In this document: in pieces, positions 1-6,104 of the stretch
Layout of the letters: each line of letters opens with the position of its first letter
Numbering within the stretch: position 1 is the first letter of the stretch
Assembly (NCBI GenBank): GCA_012514415.1
Contig: JAAZAH010000157.1
Coordinates: forward strand, 1 to 6,104
Direction of reading: 5' to 3'
DNA: 6,104 bases
Source of the DNA: Sandaracinaceae bacterium
GTDB lineage: Bacteria > Myxococcota_A > Polyangia > Polyangiales > Houyiibacteriaceae
Notes under the pieces: generated by a model
What the model was told of the DNA's origin: nothing
The model's input: only the letters and a program-made list of their open reading frames with translations
Database searches by the model: none
Translations under genes and position numbers: made by a program

Positions 1-1
1 G

Positions 2-2248
2 ATGGGGCGGCTTCGCGCCGGAAGGGGGTGGAAGGCCATCGACGCGCTCTGCCAGCGCCTCGGACTTCCTCTTCCGAACGTTGCCCAAGATGCCGAACGG
101 ATCGCGTCCGAGCTCGAGCGGAGTGCGCCTTGGGTCGATCGGCTTGCCGACGATATGCCCGCCCTTTCGGCCTTGCATGCAGCCCCCGCGCTGCCCTTGA
201 GTGTCACGGAATTCGAACGCTTCAAGGAACGGATTCGCCTTCTGCGCGAAGTGCTCCATTGGGAGATGGAGCTGAAGAAGCGAACTCTGCCGCTCAAGCG
301 TTATTTTCAGAACCTCGATGAGCTCGCGACTTCAGCGCACCTCGACGAACTCGCGGATCGCCTTGAAGAGAATTTCGGACGCCTCGTCGAATCCGATGAA
401 ATCCTTCGGCGTCTGCTCGAGATGCTTCCCGAGAGCGAGCGGGCCCTGAGGGCGTTCGAAGCGCACTTCGGCGAAGCGAGCGAGTCTCGAATGGAGACGC
501 TTCTGCTTGCTCGGTGGGCGCGGGATCATCTCTCGCTCACCTTGGGCGGTGAGGAAAAGCTCCATGCGTTTGCAGGTCGCGACGCGCGAAAGCGAAGAGA
601 GCGCGCGCGGAGGTTACGGCAAGAGGTTGAAGCGCGCCTTCAGTCGATGGAAGTCCAGCGCATTCTTTCGAAGCTCGACGAAGCCCCACTGTTGAATCTT
701 CCGGAGAGGGCGCGCTACCAAAGGCGCACCCCAGAACAGGCGGTTCGAGAGCAGATCCTAAAAGAGTGCTCGAAGCAACGGCGGCTCATGCCCTTGCGCG
801 CCTTCGTTCGGAGCTTTGCGGGCGAGGGTTTGTTGGAGCTTCTCCCTGTATGGCTTCTCTCGCCCGAAACCATGGCGGTGCTCTTTCCGCGCGAGGCGTA
901 TTTCGATCGCATCATCATCGACGAGGCCTCCCAATGCACCGTGGAGTCTGGCTTCCCGGCCTTGATGCGCGCGAAGAGTTTCGTGGTGGTGGGCGATGAG
1001 AAGCAGATGCCGCCGAGCCGCTTTTTCCAAGGAGGCTCGGACGACGAGGAGGAGTTTGAGACCGAGCAAGATGACGACGGCGTCCGCAGTCGGGAGCTCT
1101 TTAGTTCCGAATCGCTCCTCACCCTCAGCCGCTCACTCTGCCGTCACGAAGGGTTGAAATGGCACTATCGAAGCAAGGATGAATCCCTCATCGCCTTTTC
1201 GAATCATGCGATGTACGGCGCGGAGTTGCTCACGATTCCGGCGTCGACGCCCATCGAAATCTCGAAGGCTCTCCGCTGGGTGCATGTCGAAGGGGCCACT
1301 TACGACAAGGGACGAAACCCGGTTGAGGCGGAACGCGTCGTCGATCTTCTGGATGAGCTTCTTGCTCGCGAAGAGAAACCCTCCATCGGCGTCGTGACCT
1401 TCAATATCCAGCAGCGTCGCACCATACTCGATGCAATTGATGAGCGTCTGGCTGCGGACCCGCGTTTCCGAAGAAGATGGGAGGAGGCGAATGCGGCCGA
1501 GTCGATCGATGAGCGCCCTTTCGTAAAGAATCTCGAGTCCGTTCAGGGGGACGAGCGAGACATCATCGTCTTTTCGCTGGGCCATGCCCCCGTTGCGCGA
1601 AAGCGCGGCGGAAAAGAAACCGGGGAGTTTTATGTCCCCGCGCGCTTCGGTCCGCTCGGGCAACGCGGCGGAGAGCGGCGGCTAAATGTCGCCATTTCGC
1701 GCGCGAAGAGTGAATGCATCGTGGTCTCCTCTTTTGATCCGGGGCTTTTGAACGTGGGTCGGGCAAAGCACGAAGGCCCGCGTCTCTTCAAGGAGTTCTT
1801 GATGTTCGCGTACCACACGTGCGCTGGCGATCATGAGCTCGCCCGGGCCGTTCTGCGCCGTGTCTCACTCGCCGATCCCTACGGCTCTGGCGAGCGAATC
1901 CGTCGCCGGCAGCTCGAAGACTACCTGCCTCTGTCGGCGCAGATTGGATTGGCGCTCGAAGAAAGGGGGCACCACTTCAGTCAAGACGTCGGGGCTTCCT
2001 CGTTCCGCGTGCCTCTCGCGGTTCACCGACCCGATCAGCCTCAACGTTTCTCCTTGGCTGTATTGACGAACGAGGGTCGCGAGGCTCGCAGCGTCTTCGA
2101 ATCCGCCGTTCATTTCCCCGCCGTACTTGCGTCGCGCGGCTGGAAGATGCCGGAAATCACGCCGGCGGAGTGGATGATCGATCGCGACGCGATTCTGGAT
2201 GAGCTCGAGCGTTTGTTGAATGAAGCCCAAGCTGCGGCCGCCGAATAA
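2..2248 (+). CDS. Superfamily 1 helicase, DUF4011/UPF1-like, C-terminal part with degenerate nuclease domain (5' partial)
   Basis: This is the C-terminal 748 residues of a large ATP-dependent DNA or RNA helicase. Residues about 65-240 are charged and helical, probably coiled coil. Motif II is IIIDEASQ (Asp307-Glu308). Motif III is VVVGDEKQMPPSRFF (328-342), followed by an acidic stretch (346-359) usual in this family. WHYRSKDESLIAFSN (387-401), GVVTFN (463-468), the motif V region VQGDERDIIVFSLG (514-527) and motif VI LNVAISRAK (561-569) complete the second RecA-like domain. Residues about 638-739 align with the Vsr/MTES_1575-like PD-(D/E)XK domain usual here, but its acidic residues are replaced (Pro671, Leu688, Asn690). 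No DUF3320 domain follows. Walker A is absent, so the gene must begin upstream and Met1 of this frame is probably internal. It converges on fadB and ends in TAA, 55 bases before a shared terminator. The DUF4011-helicase-Vsr architecture is reported in antiphage proteins (Hhe); that role here is inference. The helicase call is firm. Confidence 0.93.
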   Translation: MGRLRAGRGWKAIDALCQRLGLPLPNVAQDAERIASELERSAPWVDRLADDMPALSALHAAPALPLSVTEFERFKERIRLLREVLHWEMELKKRTLPLKRYFQNLDELATSAHLDELADRLEENFGRLVESDEILRRLLEMLPESERALRAFEAHFGEASESRMETLLLARWARDHLSLTLGGEEKLHAFAGRDARKRRERARRLRQEVEARLQSMEVQRILSKLDEAPLLNLPERARYQRRTPEQAVREQILKECSKQRRLMPLRAFVRSFAGEGLLELLPVWLLSPETMAVLFPREAYFDRIIIDEASQCTVESGFPALMRAKSFVVVGDEKQMPPSRFFQGGSDDEEEFETEQDDDGVRSRELFSSESLLTLSRSLCRHEGLKWHYRSKDESLIAFSNHAMYGAELLTIPASTPIEISKALRWVHVEGATYDKGRNPVEAERVVDLLDELLAREEKPSIGVVTFNIQQRRTILDAIDERLAADPRFRRRWEEANAAESIDERPFVKNLESVQGDERDIIVFSLGHAPVARKRGGKETGEFYVPARFGPLGQRGGERRLNVAISRAKSECIVVSSFDPGLLNVGRAKHEGPRLFKEFLMFAYHTCAGDHELARAVLRRVSLADPYGSGERIRRRQLEDYLPLSAQIGLALEERGHHFSQDVGASSFRVPLAVHRPDQPQRFSLAVLTNEGREARSVFESAVHFPAVLASRGWKMPEITPAEWMIDRDAILDELERLLNEAQAAAAE

Positions 2249-2298
2249 TCCGCCGCCGATTTTCGGGAGTCGCCGGCCTACGAAAAACACCGGATAAG

Positions 2299-2335
2299 AA
2301 AAAGCCCCCGGACGCAACGCAGCCGGGGGCTTTTT
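2299..2335. terminator. Bidirectional intrinsic terminator between convergent genes
   Basis: A perfect 8-bp stem pairs GCCCCCGG (2304-2311) with CCGGGGGC (2323-2330) around an 11-base loop. It is flanked by AAAAA (2299-2303) and TTTTT (2331-2335), so each strand reads hairpin followed by a T-tract. The plus strand continues TTTTTACG and the minus strand TTTTTCTT, the latter being slightly richer in T. It lies 55 bases past the helicase stop and 23 bases past the fadB stop, so one element can end both transcripts. Confidence 0.93.
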
Positions 2336-2353
2336 ACGCTCTTCAGCGCGATC

Positions 2354-4528
2354 TCATTCGAAGATCTCGCCCTTTTCAGCCTTCTCGACGAGGAGCTTCG
2401 GCGGGTTGAAGCGATCGCCATAGCGCGCGGCGAGCTCTTCAGCGCGGGCGATGAAGCCCTTGAGGCCGCCCTCGTAGTTATTGACGAACTGGATCACGCC
2501 GCCCGTCCAGACGGGGAAGCCGATGCCCATAATCGAGCCAATATTCGCGTCGGCCGCCGAGTTGATCACGCCCTCTTCCCAGGCCTTGATCGCCTCGATC
2601 GCCTCTGCGAAGAGCATGCGATCCTTCATATCCTCGAAGGGGATCTTCGCTGCCTCTTCGGGCTTGTAGAAGTGCTCGACGAGTCCCGGCCAGAGGTACT
2701 TCTTGCCGCCCTCGGGGTACTCGTAGAAGCCCGCGCCAGCGGCCTTTCCTTCGCGCCCGAACTTATCGATCATCGTGTCGATGACGTTGTCCGAGACGGA
2801 AGGTTCGTAGACGCCGCCCGCTGCCTCGACGGCCGCCTTCGTCTCCTCGCGGAGCTTCCGCGGGAGGGTGAAGGTGAGCTCATCCATGATGGCGAGCGGA
2901 CCGACAGGATAGCCCGCCTGCGCCGCCGCCTGCTCGATGGAGTTCGGGTGCACGCCCTCGGCGAGCATCCCGATGCCCTCGTTGATCTGTACGCCGATGA
3001 CGCGCGTCGTGAAGAAGCCGCGGGCGTCGTTCACGACGATCGGCGTCTTGCGGAGCTGAAGGACGATGTCGATCGCCTTGGCGAGTGTGGCATCCGAGGT
3101 CTCCTTGCCGCGGATGATCTCGACGAGAGGCATCTTATCGACGGGCGAGAAGAAATGAAGGCCGATGAAGTTCTCCTTGCGCTTTACGCCCTCGGCAAGG
3201 CCGGTGATGGGAAGCGAGGAGGTGTTGGAGCCAAGCACGGCCTCGGGCAGGACGATGTCTTCGATCTCCTGGAACACCTTATGCTTGAGCGCCTGGTTTT
3301 CGAAGACGGCCTCGATCACGAGATCGCATCCGGCAAGATCCTGAGCGTCTGCCGTCGGCTTGATGAGGGCGAGCTGGGCGTCGCGCTTCTCGGGCGTGAG
3401 GCGCCCGCGCGAGACCTGCTTTTCGAGCAGCTTCGCGGAGTACGCTTTCCCCTTTTCGGCCGCTTCGAGCGAGATGTCCTTGAGGACGACCTCCATGCCC
3501 GCGCGCATCGCGCTATACGCGATCCCGGCTCCCATCATCCCGGCGCCGAGGATACCGACCTTCTTGGCCTGGTATTTCGGGAAGCCCTCCGGACGGGAAC
3601 CGCCCTTGTTGATCGCCTGCATATCGAAGAAGAAGGCCTTCATCATATTCTTCGCGACGCGACCGGTCGCGAGATCGACGAAGTAGCGGCCCTCGATCTT
3701 GAGCGCGTTATCGAAATCAACCTGTGCACCTTCGACCGCGGCGCTCATGATGTTGATGGGCGCGGGGAGGTTCGTGCCCTTCAGCTGCTTCTTGAGGTTC
3801 GCTGGGAAGGCCGGGAGGTTCGCCGCAAAGGCGGGGTTCGAGGGGCTGCCGCCGGGGATCTTATAGCCCTTCTGATCCCAAGGCTGCTGCGCGGTGGGGT
3901 TGGCCTTGATCCAGGCGCGCGCCTTCTTCTCCATATCCTCGCGATCGCTCGCGAGCTCATGGATGAGGCCGAGATCCTTGGCCTGCGCGGGGTTGTACTC
4001 CTTGCCCTCAAGGAGGACCTTGAGGAGAGCGTTCTGGATGCCGAGGAGACGCACAGTACGGACGATACCGCCGCCGCCGGGGAGGAGGCCGAGCTTCACC
4101 TCGGGGAGGCCGAGCTTCGTCCGCGGGTTGTCGATCGCGATGCGATAATGGCCCGCGAGGGTAATCTCGAGACCGCCACCGAGCGCGTGGCCGTTGATGC
4201 CCATGACGACAGGCTTGCCGAGCGTCTCAAGGACGCGGAGCTGCGCCTTAATCTCTTCGACGCCCTTCGCGAACTCTACAGCGTCCGCGCGAGTAACCTT
4301 GTAGAGATCGTTGAGATCGCCGCCAGCGAAGAACATCCCCTCTTTACCCGAGGTGACGTAGACGCCCGTGATCGAATCCTTCTCTTTTTGGAGCCTCTCG
4401 ATGACCGAGGCCATCGAGCTCGCATAGAGCGGGTTCATCGTGTTGGCGTTCTGAGTCGGATCGTCGATCGTCAGCGTGACGATGCCCTCGGCGTCCTGTT
4501 CCCAGCGAATGGCAGTTTGTTCAGTCAT
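2354..4528 (-). CDS. fadB: Fatty-acid oxidation complex alpha chain: enoyl-CoA hydratase / 3-hydroxyacyl-CoA dehydrogenase
   Basis: This 724-residue bifunctional cytoplasmic enzyme hydrates trans-2-enoyl-CoA to L-3-hydroxyacyl-CoA and then oxidises it with NAD+ to 3-ketoacyl-CoA. The N-terminal crotonase domain (about 7-210) has the oxyanion-hole segment FFAGGDL (66-72), GHALGGGLE with Glu121, and GLPEVKLGLLPGGGG with Glu143; these glutamates match the catalytic pair Glu119/Glu139 of E. coli FadB. After a linker (about 225-320) comes a Rossmann fold with GAGMMG (328-333) and Asp351, then SNTSS (434-438) and the dehydrogenase dyad His458/Glu470 in GLHFFSPVDKMPLVEII. NDARGFFTTRV (499-509) opens the C-terminal 3HCDH domains, which run to about 700. 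Length and N-terminus resemble mycobacterial FadB rather than enterobacterial FadB. The ATG follows AAAAGGA (4538-4544, minus strand) with 9 bases between GGA and the start. It lies 33 bases after fadA, so the two are almost certainly co-transcribed and form one complex. Nothing is missing or broken. Confidence 0.96.
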   Translation of the reverse strand: MTEQTAIRWEQDAEGIVTLTIDDPTQNANTMNPLYASSMASVIERLQKEKDSITGVYVTSGKEGMFFAGGDLNDLYKVTRADAVEFAKGVEEIKAQLRVLETLGKPVVMGINGHALGGGLEITLAGHYRIAIDNPRTKLGLPEVKLGLLPGGGGIVRTVRLLGIQNALLKVLLEGKEYNPAQAKDLGLIHELASDREDMEKKARAWIKANPTAQQPWDQKGYKIPGGSPSNPAFAANLPAFPANLKKQLKGTNLPAPINIMSAAVEGAQVDFDNALKIEGRYFVDLATGRVAKNMMKAFFFDMQAINKGGSRPEGFPKYQAKKVGILGAGMMGAGIAYSAMRAGMEVVLKDISLEAAEKGKAYSAKLLEKQVSRGRLTPEKRDAQLALIKPTADAQDLAGCDLVIEAVFENQALKHKVFQEIEDIVLPEAVLGSNTSSLPITGLAEGVKRKENFIGLHFFSPVDKMPLVEIIRGKETSDATLAKAIDIVLQLRKTPIVVNDARGFFTTRVIGVQINEGIGMLAEGVHPNSIEQAAAQAGYPVGPLAIMDELTFTLPRKLREETKAAVEAAGGVYEPSVSDNVIDTMIDKFGREGKAAGAGFYEYPEGGKKYLWPGLVEHFYKPEEAAKIPFEDMKDRMLFAEAIEAIKAWEEGVINSAADANIGSIMGIGFPVWTGGVIQFVNNYEGGLKGFIARAEELAARYGDRFNPPKLLVEKAEKGEIFE

Positions 4529-4561
4529 TTCGTAAAATCCTTTTCTGTCTTTGCTGGTCGC

Positions 4562-5773
4562 TCAGACGCGTTCGATGATGGTGGCGATGCCCATGCCGCC
4601 GCCGACGCAGAGCGTGCAGAGGCCGCGCTTGAGGTTGCGTCGCTCGAGCTCATCGAGGACGGTTCCAAGGATCATGGCGCCGGTCGCGCCAAGCGGATGG
4701 CCGAGCGCGATGGCTCCGCCGTTCACGTTCACCTTCTCGTGCGGGATGTTCATATCCTTCATGAACTTGAGCGCGACCGAGGCAAAAGCCTCGTTGATTT
4801 CGACGAGATCGATATCGTCCATCGTGAGGCCGGCGACCTTCAGCGCCTTTCGCGTGGCGGGCGCGGGGCCGGTGAGCATGATCGTGGGATCGGCGCCCGA
4901 GAGAGCCGTCGCGATCACGCGTGCGCGCGGCGTAAGGCCGTTGGCTTTGCCCGCCGCCTCCGAACCGATCAGGACAAGGGAGGCACCGTCGACGATACCG
5001 GAGGAGTTTCCAGGGGTGTGGACGTGGTTGATCTTCTCGACGAAATGGTATTTTTGGAGCGCGACGGCGTTGAAGCCGCCCATCTCGCCGACCATCGCGA
5101 ATGAGGGGTTGAGCTTGCCGAGCGTCTCGACCGTCGTTCCGGGGCGGAAATGCTCATCCTTATCGAGGATGGTCACGCCGTTCCGATCCTTCACGGGAAT
5201 GACAGATTTGCTGAAATAGCCCTTCTCCCAAGCCTCAGCGGCGCGGCGCTGCGACTCGGCGGCGAAGGTATCGACGTCCTCGCGTGAGAAGCCCTCGATG
5301 GTGGCGATAAGATCGGCGCCGATGCCCTGGGGGACGAAGCCGGTCATGTAGTTGGTCTCGGGATCCATGGCCCAAGCGCCGCCGTCGGAGCCCATCGGAA
5401 CGCGCGACATCGACTCGACCCCGCCCGCCATGATGAGCTGCTCGAAGCCGGAGCGGACGCGCTGTGCGGCATTGTTTACGGCCTCAAGGCCAGAGGCGCA
5501 GAAACGGTTCAGCTGAACGCCCGCGACGGTATCGGGGAGGCCAGCCTTGATCGCGACCGTCTTCGAGATGCAAGCGCCCTGATCGGCGACGGGGCCGACG
5601 ACACCGAGGACGATGTCGTCGATCTGAGCGGTGTCGAGGTTGGGGTTACGACGCTTAATCTCGTCGATGAGCGTGATGGGCAGATCGACCGGCTTCACCG
5701 TATGCAGCGATCCGTCCTTCTTACCGCGTCCGCGCGGAGTGCGGATCGCTTCGTAAATATAGGCTTCGGTCAT
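4562..5773 (-). CDS. fadA: Acetyl-CoA C-acyltransferase (thiolase), beta chain of fatty-acid oxidation complex
   Basis: This 403-residue thiolase cleaves 3-ketoacyl-CoA with CoA to release acetyl-CoA and a chain shortened by two carbons, the last step of each beta-oxidation round. The full thiolase set is visible: nucleophile Cys92 in LNRFCASGLEAV, GNSSGIVDGA (255-264), NEAFA (327-331), His359 in GGAIALGHPLGATGA, and the acid/base Cys389 in LCVGGGMG. From memory it closely resembles mycobacterial FadA, including the N-terminus YIYEAIRTPRG and the same total length of 403. The ATG is preceded by GAGGAA (5777-5782, minus strand), with 5 bases between GAGG and the start; no better upstream start is seen. 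It is the first gene of a fadA-fadB operon, opposite to the fadB-fadA order of E. coli, and the downstream gene supplies the other two activities of the complex. Expression is probably controlled by the palindrome about 120 bases upstream. Acetoacetyl-CoA thiolase activity is a less likely alternative, given the fadB partner. Confidence 0.95.
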   Translation of the reverse strand: MTEAYIYEAIRTPRGRGKKDGSLHTVKPVDLPITLIDEIKRRNPNLDTAQIDDIVLGVVGPVADQGACISKTVAIKAGLPDTVAGVQLNRFCASGLEAVNNAAQRVRSGFEQLIMAGGVESMSRVPMGSDGGAWAMDPETNYMTGFVPQGIGADLIATIEGFSREDVDTFAAESQRRAAEAWEKGYFSKSVIPVKDRNGVTILDKDEHFRPGTTVETLGKLNPSFAMVGEMGGFNAVALQKYHFVEKINHVHTPGNSSGIVDGASLVLIGSEAAGKANGLTPRARVIATALSGADPTIMLTGPAPATRKALKVAGLTMDDIDLVEINEAFASVALKFMKDMNIPHEKVNVNGGAIALGHPLGATGAMILGTVLDELERRNLKRGLCTLCVGGGMGIATIIERV

Positions 5774-5824
5774 GGGTTCCTCGGTTCCTAATGGGGGGCA
5801 CAGGGCCGGCGAAGCGCCAGCCGG

Positions 5825-5873
5825 AGAGTGCCGCGCGAGTATAAGGCCCGCGCGCGGGTGCGGGTAGAGTGCC
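5825..5873 (-). repeat. Pair of 8-base direct repeats in the fadA promoter region
   Basis: On the minus strand GGCACTCT occurs twice, at 5825-5832 and 5866-5873, 41 bases apart, close to four helical turns. They flank the candidate -10 box, one copy near the expected transcription start and the other near the -35 region. They could be paired protein-binding sites or chance; eight bases is short. Confidence 0.3.
5838..5843 (-). promoter_or_regulatory. Candidate -10 box of the fadA promoter
   Basis: Read on the minus strand, TATACT matches the sigma-70 consensus TATAAT at five of six positions and stands out in a very GC-rich stretch. It lies 64 bases upstream of the fadA ATG, giving a leader of roughly 57 bases. 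No convincing -35 box is found 16-19 bases upstream; the spacer region holds the GC palindrome CCCGCGCGCGGG (5847-5858). The assignment is therefore tentative. Confidence 0.35.
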
Positions 5874-5894
5874 CCGAGAACGCGCGGAGATCAA

Positions 5895-5916
5895 TGAATG
5901 AATGCACGTTCATTCA
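5895..5916. promoter_or_regulatory. Palindromic operator, probable TetR-family (FadR-like) binding site
   Basis: Two 10-base arms, TGAATGAATG (5895-5904) and CGTTCATTCA (5907-5916), are inverted repeats matching at nine of ten positions around a central CA. The outer eight bases are perfect. The site is AT-rich in a GC-rich region and lies 121 bases upstream of the fadA start. The half-site TGAATGA / TCATTCA is that of TetR-type FadR, which represses fatty-acid degradation genes in Bacillus and is released by long-chain acyl-CoA. Here the half-sites are spaced about four bases further apart, so the exact regulator is uncertain. The site lies about 50 bases upstream of the candidate -10 box, so either the true promoter is nearer to it or it acts from upstream. 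Confidence 0.6.
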
Positions 5917-6102
5917 CAGACCGCTGGACCGCGCACGCGGCTCAGACGGAGGCTCGAGGTCCTGAGCGGGAGGGTTGTGTCGCGGTGCTCCTCGAGAGAC
6001 GAGCGGGGACGGCCGAAGGGGAGATACGGGCACGATCCTCTCGACGACGTCCGAGCGCTCGTTGCTCACCGCAAAGAATTTCAGCAATTCCAAGATCCGA
6101 TC
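5914..6102 (-). CDS. Possible 3' end of an unidentified gene (5' partial, hypothetical)
   Basis: A minus-strand frame enters from the right edge and stays open for 62 codons to a TGA at 5914-5916, inside the right arm of the palindrome. The first half reads like ordinary protein (it begins DRILELLKFFAVSNERSDVV) and uses mostly G or C in third positions. The second half is rich in Pro, Arg and Ser, like a disordered tail or non-coding sequence. No family is recognised and no start codon is in view. If real, the gene would run in the same direction as fadA and end 140 bases before it. A plus-strand frame with the same codon boundaries, from GTG at 5977, is also open, so coding status is undecided. 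Confidence 0.3.
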   Translation of the reverse strand, partial: DRILELLKFFAVSNERSDVVERIVPVSPLRPSPLVSRGAPRHNPPAQDLEPPSEPRARSSGL

Positions 6103-6104
6103 TA

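Noticed and set aside
2..4. ATG at the left edge as the true start of the helicase
   Set aside because: A helicase with motifs II-VI needs a Walker A motif, which is absent from the 300 residues before motif II. The gene almost certainly starts upstream, and this Met is probably internal.
1133..1663. A 176-codon minus-strand frame inside the helicase gene
   Set aside because: It lies opposite helicase motifs IV and V, which are clearly coded on the plus strand, and its translation shows no known motif.
1865..2317. A 150-codon minus-strand frame crossing the helicase 3' end and the terminator
   Set aside because: It would start inside the terminator hairpin, and it lies antisense to a region with a clear domain match on the plus strand.
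2672..5104. An 810-codon open frame on the plus strand, antisense to fadB and part of fadA
   Set aside because: It is a shadow of codon bias in GC-rich genes. The translation is dominated by Arg, Leu, Asp, Glu, Ala and Val with no recognisable motif, and it runs across the fadA-fadB junction. Both minus-strand genes have full catalytic motifs. An automatic gene caller might wrongly pick it because it is longer than fadB.
4551..5219. A 222-codon plus-strand frame antisense to fadA
   Set aside because: It is rich in Ser, Arg and Pro, typical of an out-of-frame reading of a GC-rich gene, and lies wholly over the well-supported thiolase gene.
5806..5824. Small hairpin in the fadA leader (CCGGC / GCCGG)
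   Set aside because: A 5-bp stem with a 9-base loop, with a competing GGCG-AAG-CGCC hairpin, is expected by chance in such GC-rich sequence. No T-tract or riboswitch-like structure accompanies it.

Overview
This is a GC-rich bacterial window with two transcription units that meet tail to tail, plus a short control region at the right edge. No mobile element, CRISPR array, tRNA or rRNA gene is visible. The organism cannot be named. The fatty-acid genes closely resemble the mycobacterial FadA/FadB type, which I believe also occurs in some deltaproteobacterial lineages (Myxococcota/Bradymonadota relatives). The classical hairpin plus T-tract terminator fits the latter somewhat better, but this is weak evidence.

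Left, 2-2248 (+): the C-terminal 748 residues of a large UPF1-like superfamily 1 helicase of the DUF4011-helicase-nuclease type. Helicase motifs II to VI are present. The ATP-binding Walker A motif must lie upstream of the window, so the first ATG in the window is not the true start. The protein ends in a domain that aligns with the Vsr/MTES_1575-like nuclease domain usual at this position, but the expected catalytic acidic residues are replaced. It looks like a helicase with a dead nuclease domain. Members of this architecture have been linked to phage defence.

Middle, 2249-2353: convergent intergenic space holding one strong symmetrical hairpin that can terminate transcription from both sides.

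Right, 2354-5773 (-): a two-gene beta-oxidation operon, transcribed right to left. fadA (thiolase) comes first, then, after 33 bases, fadB (enoyl-CoA hydratase / 3-hydroxyacyl-CoA dehydrogenase). Together they encode the two chains of a trifunctional fatty-acid oxidation complex that carries out the last three steps of each beta-oxidation cycle. All catalytic residues looked for are present.

Far right, 5774-6104: the fadA leader and promoter region. It holds a -10-like box, a pair of 8-base direct repeats and a 22-base near-perfect palindrome (arms TGAATGAATG / CGTTCATTCA). The half-sites match those of TetR-type fatty-acid regulators such as Bacillus FadR, suggesting repression of fadAB relieved by acyl-CoA. 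Beyond it, an open frame on the minus strand may be the tail of a further gene that runs off the window. I see no wholly new system here; the most unusual items are the degenerate nuclease domain and the palindrome upstream of fadA.
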